This document shows, one piece after another, positions 35,952 to 48,813 of a DNA stretch of 64,000 nucleotides. The DNA is from Ceratobasidium sp. AG-K. Its lineage: Eukaryota; Basidiomycota; Agaricomycetes; Cantharellales; Ceratobasidiaceae. Numbering within the stretch: position 1 is the stretch's first letter; every line of letters starts with the position of its first letter. The notes below the pieces were generated by a model. That model did not search any database. It saw only the letters and a program-made list of their open reading frames with translations, and was not told where the DNA came from. The stretch covers positions 2,604,001 through 2,668,000 of the forward strand of contig JAWNGF010000007.1 in assembly GCA_037039685.1 (NCBI GenBank), in the 5' to 3' direction. Position numbers and translations under genes: made by a program.

Positions 35952-37623
35952 TGGTTGATCTGCAAGCTTGATGAGTCACTCAATTTGTACATGAGCAAAG
36001 CTCACCGACCAGATGGTAAGTACTGTCTCGATACTATTCAGGGTGAAATATAGGAATAAGATCCTCCTTGTTTCTACGTGGCGGAATGACCCCGGTTATA
36101 AGGGGAGTACCTGCTAATCTCTTTGGTTGAACGGCCTTCCGAACAATGCGACTTGTAGTGTTCACTGCTGGAGCATCCCGATGCTAACGGAGGTTCAGTG
36201 TTGAATTGGCCTCCAAAGAGGGAATGGCAGGCTTCATACGCTTGTTCCTGCTTCGTGTATTTCTCAAAGCCGTGTTCCGCGCCGATGAATAGAGAAACTC
36301 AAGAACCTGGGATGAGTTCAATTATCGGTCATGGTTGTGACAGCCTTTCATGTCCGTTTCTTCTTTCTGTCACTGCGGGGTTACTGGGGATTTGACATCT
36401 TGAATTTTTCGATAAAGGAAGTTCTCAATGTTCAATCAGAAAACCGTTGTCTGGGTTCTGGGTGCGCTTCCATTGTGCTGAATAGGCAGTTGATTTGGTG
36501 ACCCCGGACACCGTCAAAATCCCCTTACCTTAAATTCGCCGGCCGCAGTGGCGCTTTTCCGCTACTTAACCGAAAGGGGCAGTCCGGGAAAACAATTGCG
36601 GCCGCCGGTCTGCCGTGATCGGAGTTGTTTCGCCACTCCCTTCAATTAACCTGCATGTGTTGAATTCCGGCGTGCATCCTTTAGACTTCCAGCATTGTCC
36701 GCGTGCTCTAAGTCCCGTCATTGCATGCTGAGAAGTGTGATATAATTTTCCCTGAGGCCCACAAGGCAGAGGGTCTTCCCATAGATCCTGGAGTTCGTAC
36801 TAGTACTATATCTCTTGTAGTTAGGCGAGTGATATAGCGGAGCGCGGGTGCGGAAATAGCCGTAGGCAACGGGAGAGAGCAACCGCATGAGGAACAAAAC
36901 AGTCCAACCGCTATCAGCTCGCAATGAAACTATTTCGCTTCCTACTGTGGGCGCGCATTTGCCAAGGCTTGATTCGTCCATCTGCGTTTCATCTTTGGGA
37001 GGCCGCCTTGCATATCTCACCGTAATTAACCGAGAGATAGTCAGAAATCAGACACGATTTAGCTGTTACCTGGGTTGCTGCCTGCACCTTGGCTTTGTTG
37101 GCGCATGATGTCAGCGAGAAGAGACATCATGCAGCGTTATTGAGCCCTCTGGTAATATGCTGCGCATGCATGCTATTTGTCCTGGGACTTGTGGAATGGT
37201 GTATAGGTTGCTGTGAAATTGGTTTCAATCATAAGTAAATGAGGTAGGAGTAGTCAGGGATTCAAAGCTGGAACCCTACCCCATGGAGCCTTCTGGGTTG
37301 CGTGCATAAATTAGTATCGGGCCCCCAAGATTAATGGCTGGTTGGGCGCAGCGAGGAAAGTGCCAAGCGGTTACTGCTTGGGTGCGCTGGTGAGCTCTCG
37401 GAATATCTGATCACATGAGGAGGAGATCAGACTCATGCAGCCCCCCCAGGCTTATGAGAGTTGGTGAGGATATGACAGAGCTCAAAGTAAACCATATTCT
37501 CCAGAGGTAAGGGAAACACGATACGTTAAATTTACGGGAAGGATAAGGCATTAGACATGCGTGTGAAAATGTCGAGAGGCCCCAATAATACAAGTAATAC
37601 AAAACGCAGTGTGAAAGCGAGGC
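35952..37623. other. 1.7-kb gap between two minus-strand genes
   Basis: No convincing coding frame on either strand; GC content drops and there is no internal repeat. It must hold the promoter of the SNF2 gene to the left and the 3' end of the unknown gene to the right. Confidence 0.4.
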
Positions 37624-40502
37624 TCATCTGAAGGTGCCTACCGGGTTTAGCACTATCCACGGTCCTCCCTGGTGCTGTCCGCGCTGCTTTGAATCTTTGG
37701 GGTAACCAGCTTTTCCTGTTACCCAGAGATGCTTTTTCGCACGGCCGTAGGGCAGCCATAGCCAGTGTTTGGAGACATACTCGCGAGCCTGCTGGACGAC
37801 AAAAGAGCGATCCCTCTCACCCAGAGTTTGCAGGATCTGGACAAATTTCTCTCGCACTGTTAGGGTCGGCAGTCCCTGGTACTTCTTAGTCGCATTGTAA
37901 TGGTCGATAGCTGGCAACAGGTCCTCGACGACATTGTCCCACTTGTCTTGGTCCAACGGAAGGAGTACGTAAGACTCAAACGCTTCCTCAAGTTTCTCCA
38001 TGCTGGAGAAAAGATCGAACGTGACCTTCGCCCGTTGCTGCCCAGTCAGGCGGCACCACGAGTCCGTTCCTGCCCGATTTGGAGCCTTGGCAATTATTTG
38101 GAGCGGATAGCTGTGGATCAATCGAGTGAGGTTCTGGCTGCGCGAGGTTGATTTCTCTCGCTCCTCTGGGTCCTCATCTTCCGAAGCGTACTCTTCCCGT
38201 TCAACCTCAGGCATGGCATCGGCAAACTGATCATCAAGGGCCTCAGTGGTCAGAATCTTGACCTGCCTCTGCTTGTTGCCCAACCGAGGGGCAGGTTCAC
38301 TTTGAGGCAGGTGTTTCTTGACCGACCATGGGTCACCTTCTGGACGCCGTTTGAGTTGACCCCCGGTCCGGGTGATTATGGAAAACAGTTCCATTTCATC
38401 GACTGGTTCGTCCCCACCTCCCAGCAGGTAGCAGATCACATTGATGGATGCCGCCCGTTGACTTGTGCCCCTTGGCTGCTTATTTATCTTGTAACGGAGG
38501 GCCGGAATAAACAAAGCGCCAAGTGGGCGTATTGGAACAAGCCGACCGCCAGCCATGGCATGAACACAGGCGGCATCATGAATTTGGTCCCAGGTTCCTC
38601 CGGAGTCCGGTCGGTTCACCAACGCGTTCATCATCCAAGTGAGTGTGATGAGTAATGTCCCTGACTCTGGAAGCTCGTCCGATGTGAACTTGGCCCGGGC
38701 ACTCATCCAATCCAGGAGGACACTGCGAATCGAGATAAGACGTGACACCTTCCACCCCCTGGTCAAACCTCAGTCAACCGCTAAGCGTTATGAAAAGGCG
38801 AGATCACTTACCAGAAGGTAAAGTTATCGATCCGGTATATGCAGCGCCGGAGTAGTCCTTCGGGAATTTTCAGATGGCAGTTGGGGTAGTGGAAGAACTC
38901 GACCCTAGACTCTATGCGAAGCGCCACGCCATGGGTTTTCGCTGAGTTTTGGAATGCGCTGAGGAGAGGGTCGATGTGATCCTTGAGTTCGCGATCCCAT
39001 GAGTTGAGCAGTAGGCCTGCGGAAGTCCTTTGTGCGTTATGCTGCGCACTCAGGTTATATGTCACGCTTTTCTCAGAGGTGTAGACCTGTATATAGCATG
39101 TGCCGCTGTCTTGTGACTTTGGGTTGGTGAAGCGGAATCCGGCTAGGTCATTGAGCTGCGCTACTTCATCCTTCTGGTAGTGATTCCCCTGGCCTTCAAC
39201 ATAGCGGACACAATCATCCCATTCGAGGTCGGTAAAATGGCAAAGAAGGTGGGCATGCATCTCAGCTGCGGCAAAGGTGCTCGCAGAGGGAATCCCAATG
39301 TCGTCAGAGGTGGTAACGGTAGTTGCAATGTCAAGGAACCAGCATCCGGGCTCAAATGAAGCGCTGTCAAAGTCCTTGAGGATGGAGTCCACGGCCTGGG
39401 TTCTTGGGTTATCCTCCTCAATCTCACCCTCTGTATTAGGAAAAGTATAAAATAAAAATAAATAAAAAACACTGATTAGGTTGACCATGCTCGGGGAAGG
39501 GTAGGGGACACGCACCATCGTTCACCAGGTATTCCTCGGGAGGGAGGTGTAGGCTATCCTCCCAGTTCTTCATCCCTCTCATCTCTACGGCAAAGAAGAA
39601 AGACCGGGCCCACTTGAGCTCGGAAATACTATCAATGATCTCCCGAAACCGCTGCACCCAAGCATTGAGGTATACGGCGTGGATGTCCCTGCCGGTCTGC
39701 TCCATAGTCCGCCCCTGCGCGCGTTCCTGTGGTGCGTGCGCCGACCTTCCAGAGGTTTTTGCCCTAAACATTTCGTTACGTACTCTGGTGGCCACGGACG
39801 AACGAGTTCCTCGGGCAAGGTCTCCAACGCCGCAGGGTGAATGGCACGGTTGTACAGCATGCGCAGGCGGTCTTCTTCCACGCAGACATATTTTCCCTTA
39901 GCTGTCGAAATGCGGGGAAAGAAGATCCTAATGAGGGCTCTTGGTTCTAATTCCATAAAACGGGCGTTGGCCACGTGATGCAAGTGCATGAGCTGTGGAT
40001 GATTGAGTCAGTCAGTCGGTCAGATAGGGCCTACAGCATAGCATAGGTACAGCTTCCCCGCGCTTACCATGTTTGAACCGTCCTCGGCTTTGACCGTGAC
40101 GGGCGGAATGTGGAGGTTGGAGCTCAACGTGTGCTTGACGCTTTGAAGCGGAAAGTATTTGAGAATGGCGCCTGGCAATATTGGAAAGTCGTGCAACACA
40201 ATGCCGATCACCGAGTCAATATCGCAGGTCTGATGCAAGACGTGATCATCCCTTGGCCTAGCTGACGAAAGGTCGATCCGTGCGCGACGCCTCTGGCCTG
40301 TCGCAGCGTCGGTGTAATGACCGGTCAACACGAAAACGTCTCGGTCGCGGGTGCTTTGTGGAAGACATAGACTTTTCCATATTTTAAGCCAGTCCCCCAG
40401 CGAGACCGTATGAATAGGAGGAAGATTTTTGTCAATAGGCTTGCGCTCGTCGACGAAGTCACTGCCCAGATTTGACTCGGGGGTGGAAGCTCGGGATGAC
40501 AT
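37624..40502 (-). CDS. Large unknown protein, five exons
   Basis: Exons (right to left): 40502-40068, 39992-39780, 39726-39516, 39430-38812, 38758-37624, summing to 2613 nt, 870 residues, all phases consistent. The second intron uses a weak GTAACG donor and could end 12 nt later. The N-terminus (MSSRASTPESNL) is disordered; residues 30-140 and 150-470 look globular (SLGDWLKIWKSLC; LEPRALIRIFFPRISTAKGK; WVQRFREIIDSISELKWARS). A charged linker with EEREKSTSRSQN follows, and the last 180 residues end in WLWLPYGRAKKHLW and PWIVLNPVG. I know no domain for it. A related C-terminus survives as a fragment at 23.3 kb, so it belongs to a multicopy family. Its placement upstream of, and collinear with, the SNF2 gene suggests a shared role but proves none. 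Confidence 0.7.
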
Positions 40503-41747
40503 GGCGGAAGACGGCTAGCGAGGGTGATCAGCTTGCTTGCAACGTCACACAGACCTCGTTCACTCACCGTGACACCGGCCAGGGGTAGACGCGTATTCGG
40601 CTTGTTGGCACTTGTGGCTGTTTACCACTAATTGATTCATGGCTTCCTTCCGTGATCGACATTGGCGTTCTGCCCCTCTGACGGACCGCCCCAAGTTTCT
40701 CTCCGAAGTTGATCATCGATCGTTTCAGATAGCCAGTCGACGTCAGGTGGGAGTTACCCTTTTGGACGGCATCGGAGACAGGGGGCCTCAGAGAATCCCC
40801 CGATCTCGGATGTTGGCACATTCTGGGAGTGGCACACGATGGTCCGAACGGAGCCAAGCGATCGGTGCACCCTGCTTGGTTGATTAGTTGATTGAACACT
40901 TGTGGCACATTCGTGAGGCTTGTTCACATCTGAATAGACTGAGCTGCCAGCAGAGGCGCTCGGCCAGGAGCGTTTTGGTGCTTCAACGTTGCCTGTTTTG
41001 TTGCCCTGGAAACACGCGACCACAGCACCAGCTGTTGCAAATACCCACCCTGATCACATGGCTCTGTCTGCTTCGCCTGGGACATGGTATAATTCTGACG
41101 CATACTCTAAGATGCGACTTACAAGAGCCACACAGGAAGGTTTTTACACCTAATCGAGGTCAGCACCTCTTGTCCATGAGAGTTGGCAACAACCAGGATG
41201 GGCGTTCGGTTGTTGACACAATGACCTCGGTCACCCTAACGCCAGCCAAGTCTCGTGATCATGATTTTTGCAAGTTTGCACCAATTTGAATAACACTTCT
41301 CTCCGTGATCGGCACTACCATCGGACAGTGGTAACTCTCCAAAATACTTCGAGGTGCAATCATCAACCAAATTGTGCGACTAATCAGCATCAGGTTAGGC
41401 GAGGATGATGTAACATTCTCTGGGAAGACAATAGTAGACAGTGGATAAGAATTAGATTCCTCTGTCGGACCTGAGCTTTGAGTGGGCGCGCACATGAATT
41501 GGAACTGTCTCAATAGACCCACGCGACTGGTGTATCTAGCCGGTTTAGCTCGGAGTATACACATCACAATGTTTGCCTTGTCTTTCCTCCGACGGACGGC
41601 CTTTCAGTGACGTACCAGGGGCGATTGTAAAACCAGGAAGAAGGCGCGGGCGGACCAACAACTAGGCCATTCCCCTAGATCTGCTCATCGGGGAAACCTC
41701 TTTTTGCTTTTACCTTGCAAGCTCGTGCCTCAGAATTGAAAACAACC
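40503..41747. other. Divergent intergenic region
   Basis: Lies between the start codons of the unknown gene (-) and the Sir2 gene (+). It contains several overlapping short frames on both strands, none with recognisable features. Confidence 0.4.
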
Positions 41748-44246
41748 ATGCGCCCCGTGCAGCACACTAGCAGTCACCGTAGGTTCCATGTGCCCTGTGA
41801 CAGCGGCCACCGCACCATCAATGTGGTCCAGCCCAACCAGCCCGGGGATCAAGATCGGTACAGGGAGGTTCAGCTCGCGTTAGCTACGGCCGCTCGTATC
41901 ACCATCGTCTGTGGTGCTGGTATATCTACTAGGGCTGGGATTCCGGTGAGACAAGTCTCAATTGTCTCCGTACTCGTACCCCGCGCTGACGGCATGCTAG
42001 GACTTTCGTTCAGCGAGCGGGTTATACAACTGCAAGCTACCAGGACTGGACAGCACTATCTTAGGCACAGAGCTTTTCGATTCGCGCGCCCTTTTGGATA
42101 GGCAGAAACTGCTCGCTAGCGGTCGCGCCATGGGGGCCCTGAGGACATTGGCCCGCAAAGCTCAGCCAACGGCTTGCCACGAGTATATAGTGAAGCTACA
42201 CCATGCCGGGCGCTTGCTTCGCTGTTACACCCAAAACGTCGACGGTTTACAAACACGTGGTCGCTCGGACATGGACAAAGTCGTTTTAGAACTTCATGGA
42301 AGTCTCGAGCGGCTCAAGTGTAGTCGATGTGGCCAATCAACCGATCGAAACGCGGAAGATATAGACGAGCTAATGCTTAGGGATGGGTTCGTTGAGTGTC
42401 AGAAATGCGGAAAACGAGGTGAGACATACTTCCATAGTTCCTTACTCGACCATTGAACGGCTCGGGGATACAAGGCACAGCGAATGGTCCGAACGTCAAG
42501 TGGGATCTACGCCCTCTCCCTCCAGGAATCCTCCTGCCCCAAGTACTACACAACGAGAGTTCTCGCGAGATCGAATGCAATGGGATGGGCTTGGACGAGT
42601 TGGAGCGGGCTGACGGGCGTGCAAACCTCCTGCTGGTCATTGGTACATCACTCAAAACGAACGGGGCGGCGACATTGGTAAAATCCTTAGCAAGAAAGGT
42701 CCGCGGGTCGGGCGGCATGGTTGCTTACGTTAATAGAGAGAAACTACCCGATCGCCCATGGGCAGACTACTTTGATGTCCACCTCATGACCGAGATAGAC
42801 CCCTGGGCGCTAGACGCATCTTATAATCTCGATACAGTAAGCTTTACATCTCTGTTCCACTCAACCTCGGTCGGCCCCACTAACGTGAAGGTTAGGTCAG
42901 TGCGTGCGACTCAAACAGAGGACAGGTTGAGGTTGAGTAGACCCAAGAGCGAACGCTTACATTATGTTGATGCAACATTACATACTCCTTTAGGCGTTGA
43001 CCAATATGAAGGGATTCCATGTGCAGAAGAACCAGCCCCTCCTGGACAGCAATCAATCTTCCTATTTGGCCATACAAGCACAGCGAGTTCGCGGTCCCGA
43101 GCAAACAGAAGCAAGGGTGACTACTACAGCAGGTCCACATGCCCGCGTGAGCAAACTATTGTTCCTAGTGTGTCACTCTGGTGCGCTGTCGTCGCTCGCG
43201 CGAAGTATCGCCCTCCAGCTCGTTAATCAGGGCCAGGATCGCGGTTGCATTGTGAGTAACAATATCAGCCGGGATGCTATACTTATTCATATTCGGCAAA
43301 TTAGTGCCGGGGCTACGTAATCTCAATCTCAGGACCGGACGAAATTTCACCAAAACTGCTCAAATGGTAAGTAATCCTAGTATTTTCTTTCCTCTGCATG
43401 TGACAAAACACAAGCAGGACACAGTATCATTTAGTGGTCCTTCACTTGTCCGATTATCTGCTTCGCTTGTACAGCCCGTGGAGGTGCATAGAACCCGGTC
43501 AAGGAACGGGGGAGGTCAGTTTCAGCATCGCTTCCAGTGGAATTTCCCTCATTCACATCTTAGCTCCTGAATCGAGCAGTATACATGATCCGTGGAATGT
43601 TAGCACAAAGTCAGAGATCCTTGCTGGTTGTGCTTTGTGCAGAAGATGAGCTGCTTGATGAGGGACAAACATCAAGTTTGGAGGAATCGTTTCGAAAGTA
43701 CGTTTCGAGACTAAACTCCCCGTACAACCATTTGACCACCAAAACAGGCAGTCCGCATTCGATATCATGGTAACAAATCTCAATCTCTGCCGTTTCAGGC
43801 CCGGAAGTTGGGCCAAATTGGTGGTAGACATTATGGTCCCCCATGACGAGAGTGAACCGGATGTCGTAGAACAAGTCTGCGCCGAGTGGATGCTCAGTGA
43901 GGAACTATTTACGACCTCCGATCTCGTTATTCTCTCGCGCCATGCTCCTACTACTATGCTCCTAGCTTCGATATTTCCTGAGCGACCGATGGGAAAGCCA
44001 CTACCAGGGATTGAAGATACCTGCTGTTGTAGTAGCCCAAACCCAGAAATGGTTCGCAAGGTATGGGAGGTGCACCATAACGCCGCAAACGGCTGTGCCG
44101 CCAAAGACGTTAAAATAACTTTGCGGTGCTCATTGTGTCAACAAGCATGGGACCTTGAGACCGCGAGCTTGCTGGGAATTATTCGATTCGTCGGGGACCG
44201 ATCTTGCGTCCAGGTCAAATACACTATGGACCAAGGTTGGGTTTAA
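41748..44246 (+). CDS. Sir2 domain fused to caspase-like domain (type I gene, copy 1)
   Basis: Exons: 41748-41945, 42001-42418, 42475-42836, 42994-43251, 43305-43366, 43418-43514, 43564-43697, 43748-44246 (2028 nt, 675 residues, phases consistent). Residues 50-300 are a sirtuin with NAD-binding GAGIS (56-60), DFR after intron 1, TQNVD (143-147), catalytic His in ELHGSL (about 165), a zinc ribbon CSRC...CQKC, and VIGTSL. Active sirtuins consume NAD+ to deacylate proteins; bacterial relatives can act as NADases. After a linker comes an alpha/beta region aligning with the caspase-like part of the copy-2 gene at 57.0 kb: strand KLLFLVC, strand HLVVLHLSDY, strand LLVVLC (Cys about 490). The His-bearing THG of the relative reads SDY here, so a protease is unlikely. 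The C-terminal domain has ERPMGKPLP and CSLCQQAW. Unlike copy 2 it lacks the PHD-like finger. Confidence 0.78.
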
Positions 44247-46274
44247 TGCGTTTCTGGAGGAAGCCACACCCGTCAACGGGTATTTCTGTGCTATGCAGGG
44301 AGTGTGTAGGATGGACGACTTGAGAGCTATGATGTATATTAGAGGCTTCTATATTACAATAGGGATTAACAACCAGCTCACATAAAACTGGGCCGGATCC
44401 CGTTAACACAATAAGCAAGGAATACCAAGGCAAGAGTCATGCAATTGGTGCGATTGTCTTGACAAGCGTCAAGGTAAGTGTCACATAGCGGCTCCAATCC
44501 TGCTTTGAGATGGAGGTAAGTGCTAGAACGTTGACGTACTCTTCGCAGACAAGGCGTCACCAGCGTGTATCTTTGATTGTGAAAACTTACATCTGGGAAG
44601 AGGTGTGAAGCATTACTGTGGCCAACGAGATATATGGAAACGGATAAGTAGCCAAGTGCGAGGATAAGTGAACGTAACAAAGTAACCAACTCTGAATAGT
44701 CGACGTCCTTCGCGCGCGCGAGAGCACAAAACGACACATACAAAAGAGTATTCAATTGAGCATGGCCTGACTAACAGGAATGGTAGGCTGTGCTTCGTGC
44801 CATGATCTGGTGGGTGAAACACACATTTACCGGAAATGCTGCTAGTTCACGTACCTTGCAATGCAATTTGAGCAAGGCGCAGTGCACGGTAACGGCCGCT
44901 TCATTCAATACAATAGTGGCAAATATTTATTACGGAAATCAAGTGTACAAACGGTAGTCAATTAATCTAAGTTGACGACGATTGGGGCTACAGGGTAGAC
45001 ACGTCTCGACGAGACCCAATTTTGCGGTTCGAGTTGTAGGACGCATGGTTTTCCGGTCCAGCTTGGGGTCCACTCCGCAACGATTGGGACGGCGCTCGCA
45101 GCATATCAGAAGGTGGAGACCAAAGTTATCCAGGGAACACGTTTCAGTCACACCAGTGGGTAACACAACGCGTGAAAGGCAGTGCCTGAGCCTTGAAGGG
45201 AGATCCATGCCGATGGCCACAATTCTCAACAGGATGACCACGAACCCAGCCGAATCCACCCGTGGTCGGGCATAGCGGACAGGCAGAGCCTACGGGGCTG
45301 GGTATGCGGGATTGCATTCATCATGGGCCCTGAGTTGCTAAGAAAGAGAGACATGGGGAGTCCTAGCCAGATCCACGTCCAGCCAGGTCCACCCGTGATC
45401 AGGTATAGCGGACAGGCAGTGCCTGCAGAGGCTGGACGGGATGTGCGATCGGTAGGGCCATTGACCAAGGGAGAGCCACCTCGAGCTACACTCGACCAAG
45501 CCCACCGGTGAGGGCATAATGGACAGGCAGCGCCTACAGCGGCCGAGTGAGCCAGATATCAGGCACAGTGATTGATGTTCGTTCCGCCAGATCGCAATGG
45601 GCCCACTTAGCTTGGTCCACCCGGAGTCGGGTATAACGGACAGGCAATGCCTACAGCAGCTAAGTGAGCCCAAACATTTGAGAGGATCACCGTAGTCTAT
45701 GGCCAGACGGCCCAAATAGTTGAACACAGGCAGCGCCTAATCGATCGAGTGGGGAACGGACGCGAGGATGAGGCCGAGTGGGTTGTGGTTGTTGTTGGAA
45801 TCAAGACGCCCAGCATCACGTGATGTTTTTAATCTCCCGGGGCACGTGCACAGGGTTGGGACATGACAGCAGACACCACGTGATGCCTCTTCCCTCCTGC
45901 GTTTTGATGTACCATTTCAATAACGCCCCAGCGGGCAGGGCTTGAGTACCTCACTGGTTTCAAGTCCAATACCTATAATTTACTCCTGCTCTCGTTTGTT
46001 GGGGCAAATTGCTATGCTTCCAAGCAGGGCGACCAGAATGAGCCTAGCAGGCGCCTGGCCCCAGCGGATCAGTAGTTGGTTGATCGTTCGATTACTGTAA
46101 AAATGCGTGTATTCGGAACAGCTTCTGGCATCAAATCGTATGCTCACGTGACCATGCACCCTGAGCCCTAGTGTATTTGTGCTGATGGGAAGTGTGGTTG
46201 GGACAACCGGATACAAATACGTTGCCAACTCCAAGAGTAACAACCACCCAAACAAATTCACTCCCCTGTGAATC
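44247..46274. other. Intergenic region with a minisatellite
   Basis: No gene supported. It carries the ~115-bp repeat at 45.25-45.74 kb and CACGTG sites at about 45.81, 45.88 and 46.14 kb. Confidence 0.4.
45250..45740 (+). repeat. Degenerate ~115-bp tandem repeat
   Basis: Four to five units, each with CCACCCGTGRTCRGGYATA-like text followed by GCGGACAGGCAGYGCCTACAG. Starts at about 45258, 45388, 45501 and 45618, so spacing varies from 113 to 130 bp. A last half unit ends near 45740. Confidence 0.75.
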
Positions 46275-46660
46275 ATGCCAAAATACAATACAGGAAACAA
46301 ATCCACCTCACGAAAATCTACTGGAGGTAAAGCCCGATTGATGATACGTATGCTCACCCCGTGCTGTGCTATCAGAATCACATTGACGGTATTCAAGTTC
46401 CAGACGTTGTTGACTGGGAAAATGAGTTCCAGCGCCTCGGTATGTCTCTTGTGACAGTCTAGTGTGTGATGTAAAGCTTATCTAGGTCGCCCCTCAGACC
46501 AATGCCACTCCAACGCGGAGAGAACTTCTCAGGATGAGAGGCAAGTTGACCTGTGCGGTGCGTCCCATTGGTTAGTTGGACATGTTAGCTAGCACTCCTA
46601 CTTAGCCGGCTATACCTCTTCCAGAGTCCTGGCTGGTCACCGAGAGTGCACACCATAGAT
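46275..46660 (+). CDS. Histone H3 tail mimic, copy 1
   Basis: Exon 1 (46275-46347) starts MPKYNTGNKSTS and continues RKSTGGKAR, matching residues 8-17 of the histone H3 tail around K9, S10 and K14, then LMI. The donor C|GTATGC leaves phase 1. Exon 2 (46398-46439) gives LPDVVDWENEFQRL, and at least one more exon starts near 46496. The right-edge gene has the same RKSTGGKA core, the same (K/R)xMI end, the same phase-1 split after Ile and an exon 2 beginning LP followed by acidic residues, which argues that both are real genes. The rest is too short and acidic for a histone fold. The 3' end is not resolved; it is too short to be found by length-based ORF calling. Confidence 0.62.
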
Positions 46661-47125
46661 AAGCTTTGCACGATATACATTAGTTGGTCCGGAATGTGTA
46701 TCAAATTCTTTCACACCGTGTAACGCTACATAATATTCCACGGTTGTATGCTCTAACTCAGTCATGTGCGATCAGCGACCATGCAGTATGTCTGGCTGCG
46801 GGGACATCTGTTCACAGGAATGTAACGGTCTTTCTACAAAGGTAAAAGATGTCAGTACAATAATTGGTAGGAGTTCAACAAGTGGGTACCAAAGGCACAG
46901 CAAGGGGGCACAACAACCGCGCCATTTGGCCAACCATTGGATGAGGTGATCAAACGGCTAAGAGCCAGAAGATCCCCACGCGCCCGGGTACAGGTTCGTG
47001 ACATCGGGAGCACCTTACATGCGGTGATACCTTGTTGGTACAAGTATGCTCAGTCAAACTGGTTTGTGAGCGCGTCAATGTATACATAGCAATCGTAGGG
47101 GTACATGTATTTATATATTGGGCGG

Positions 47126-48813
47126 CTACGGCTTGGCTGCGAGTGTCTCCAGGGCCTTTTCCGCTTTTCGCCCGGATCTTGTCCACACATGACTGAGATC
47201 CACAGGTTTCCGTGGGCCCTCAGACGTCGGAGGCTGAACCGAGTCGACGCATAGCACAGTTAGTAGTACACTTCGCTGGATTAGACCTTGATGTGCTTAC
47301 AATTACTCTCATGCAAACGTTGGAAGATTCATTGAACAAAAAGGACTGTGTAGACGCGTCCCATTCCTCCTCCGTAAACTCGGCATCATGAATGGTCGCA
47401 TACCGGCGTTGGGCGGGGTGGATGCCTACTTGTAACTGGACGTTACAGCAGGAGGACCGATATAAAAAAACCACTTCGGAGCGATTCTCTCTCTCGGCCT
47501 GATAGATCCAGTTCCCGCTGTCATCGCAGCCACATATGGTATCCACCATCGGGAGCAGCACACCGAAAGGGCAACTTGCTTTGGGTGAATAGCAAATATT
47601 CTTGACGCTAAATTCGACCCCGGTTGTAGACCGCTGCATGATCATGAGTCCAGTGTGCGTCCGGACCTCCGATGATGTTCCCCAGATGCGCATAAGTGAG
47701 GGCTCCAGCGCCGCGCCAAAGTAGTAGAGGTTAACAAACAGTTCGGGAAGAATCGTGACGTACTCGCAAACCAGCAAGGAACAAGTGTTTGGCATCACAA
47801 GTGAGGTGAACGCAGTGCTGCGAGGATAGGATCAACAAATTTGCCATCTCTCGAATCGACTTACCCCCGCAGATAATTCTCCACGCTTGCTATAGATCCT
47901 TTAACGCGCAGATTAAATCCGCAGGCTATCCCAAACACGCGAGCCGTTGTGGCGTTACGCGCAATACCGCCAAGGTTGTGCAAACAGGACTCCAGAAATT
48001 GCTTCTCGCTTACTCGACCATCTTTTTGATTGCCATGGAGGGATGTATGCCACCAACCTCCCTGGGGATCGCCTTCCGTTAGAAAAAGGACGACGAGGTG
48101 ATAAGGGAACCCTTCTGGGAGCCTAAAGAATGAATTGTCAGTGTGTAACAAAAGGTAAGAGATGGCACTTACTGCTCGAAGAGAGCTTTGGCGTCTGCCG
48201 GCTCGATTCGATGGTGAAGCAATCGAATTTGCCAAGCGACGTTCACATAGAATACTTGCAGAGCAGACATCAGCTGATCAGCCAGAGTTCTTGCTGCGGT
48301 GGAGTGCGAGTGCGAGTGCAGGTGATATATCACAATCGCGACCGAGGATCTCGATGCTGTTCTCATCGTGGTGCGGGCCCCTCGGTTGATGAAGTACTTA
48401 GCGCCGATTTAGTAAAGCAAAACCAGTACTGGAATACAGGACGTACACCGATCGAGCGCGGTCGATGTTTGGAGACGCAATCTGGGCAAGGGAATGTGAT
48501 ATCCGCGCCAACTGCCATGCTGGCTGGAATGCTAACGCATGCTTCGGGCTCATGGGTCGGGTTAGACCCTGTTTGGCCAATGATGTCGTAGCAGCACGCC
48601 TTGGTGCACATGCAGCACTCTATGATATTTCCACCATCTTCGCATATGTAACAGTACTACCTCAACGACTCAGCCAGTCATCACGAAGCTACTCACTGTA
48701 ACGTACCTGATCTTTGCGGCTCTCTTCGGTAATAGCCTCTGAGAAGGCTTAGAACGTAGACCCCGGAAGTTCAAGGATTAATACGTACCGAGCTGCGTTG
48801 TGGGCTCTGACAT
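47126..48813 (-). CDS. PHD-like finger plus caspase-like protein (type II gene, copy 1)
   Basis: Exons (right to left): 48813-48789, 48738-48707, 48656-48447, 48396-48173, 48122-47865, 47817-47301, 47233-47126 (1374 nt, 457 residues). Exons 3, 5 and 7 have exactly the same lengths as in the paralogue at 57.4 kb (210, 258, 108 nt), and exons 1+2 also sum to 57 nt. The N-terminal Cys cluster CYICEDGGNIIECCMC with later FPCPDC resembles a PHD/treble-clef zinc finger. Residues 90-250 hold the caspase-like core: strand SVAIVIYHL, helix ARTLADQLMSALQVFY, strand HLVVLFLTEG, strand FGIACGFN. The Cys is kept, but Glu replaces the His of a caspase-type dyad. A C-terminal domain follows (VNLYYFGAALEPSL, GNWIYQAERENRSE), then a tail VDLSHVWTRSGRKA. 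Probably a non-catalytic partner; the function is inferred only from fold-like patterns. Confidence 0.8.

Noticed and set aside
39716..39800. Frame change in the unknown gene at 37.6-40.5 kb
   Set aside because: A 53-nt phase-0 intron explains it, though its GTAACG donor is weak.
45925..45985. Possible tRNA gene (GGTTTCAAGTCC resembles a B box)
   Set aside because: No cloverleaf can be drawn and no A box lies at the right distance.
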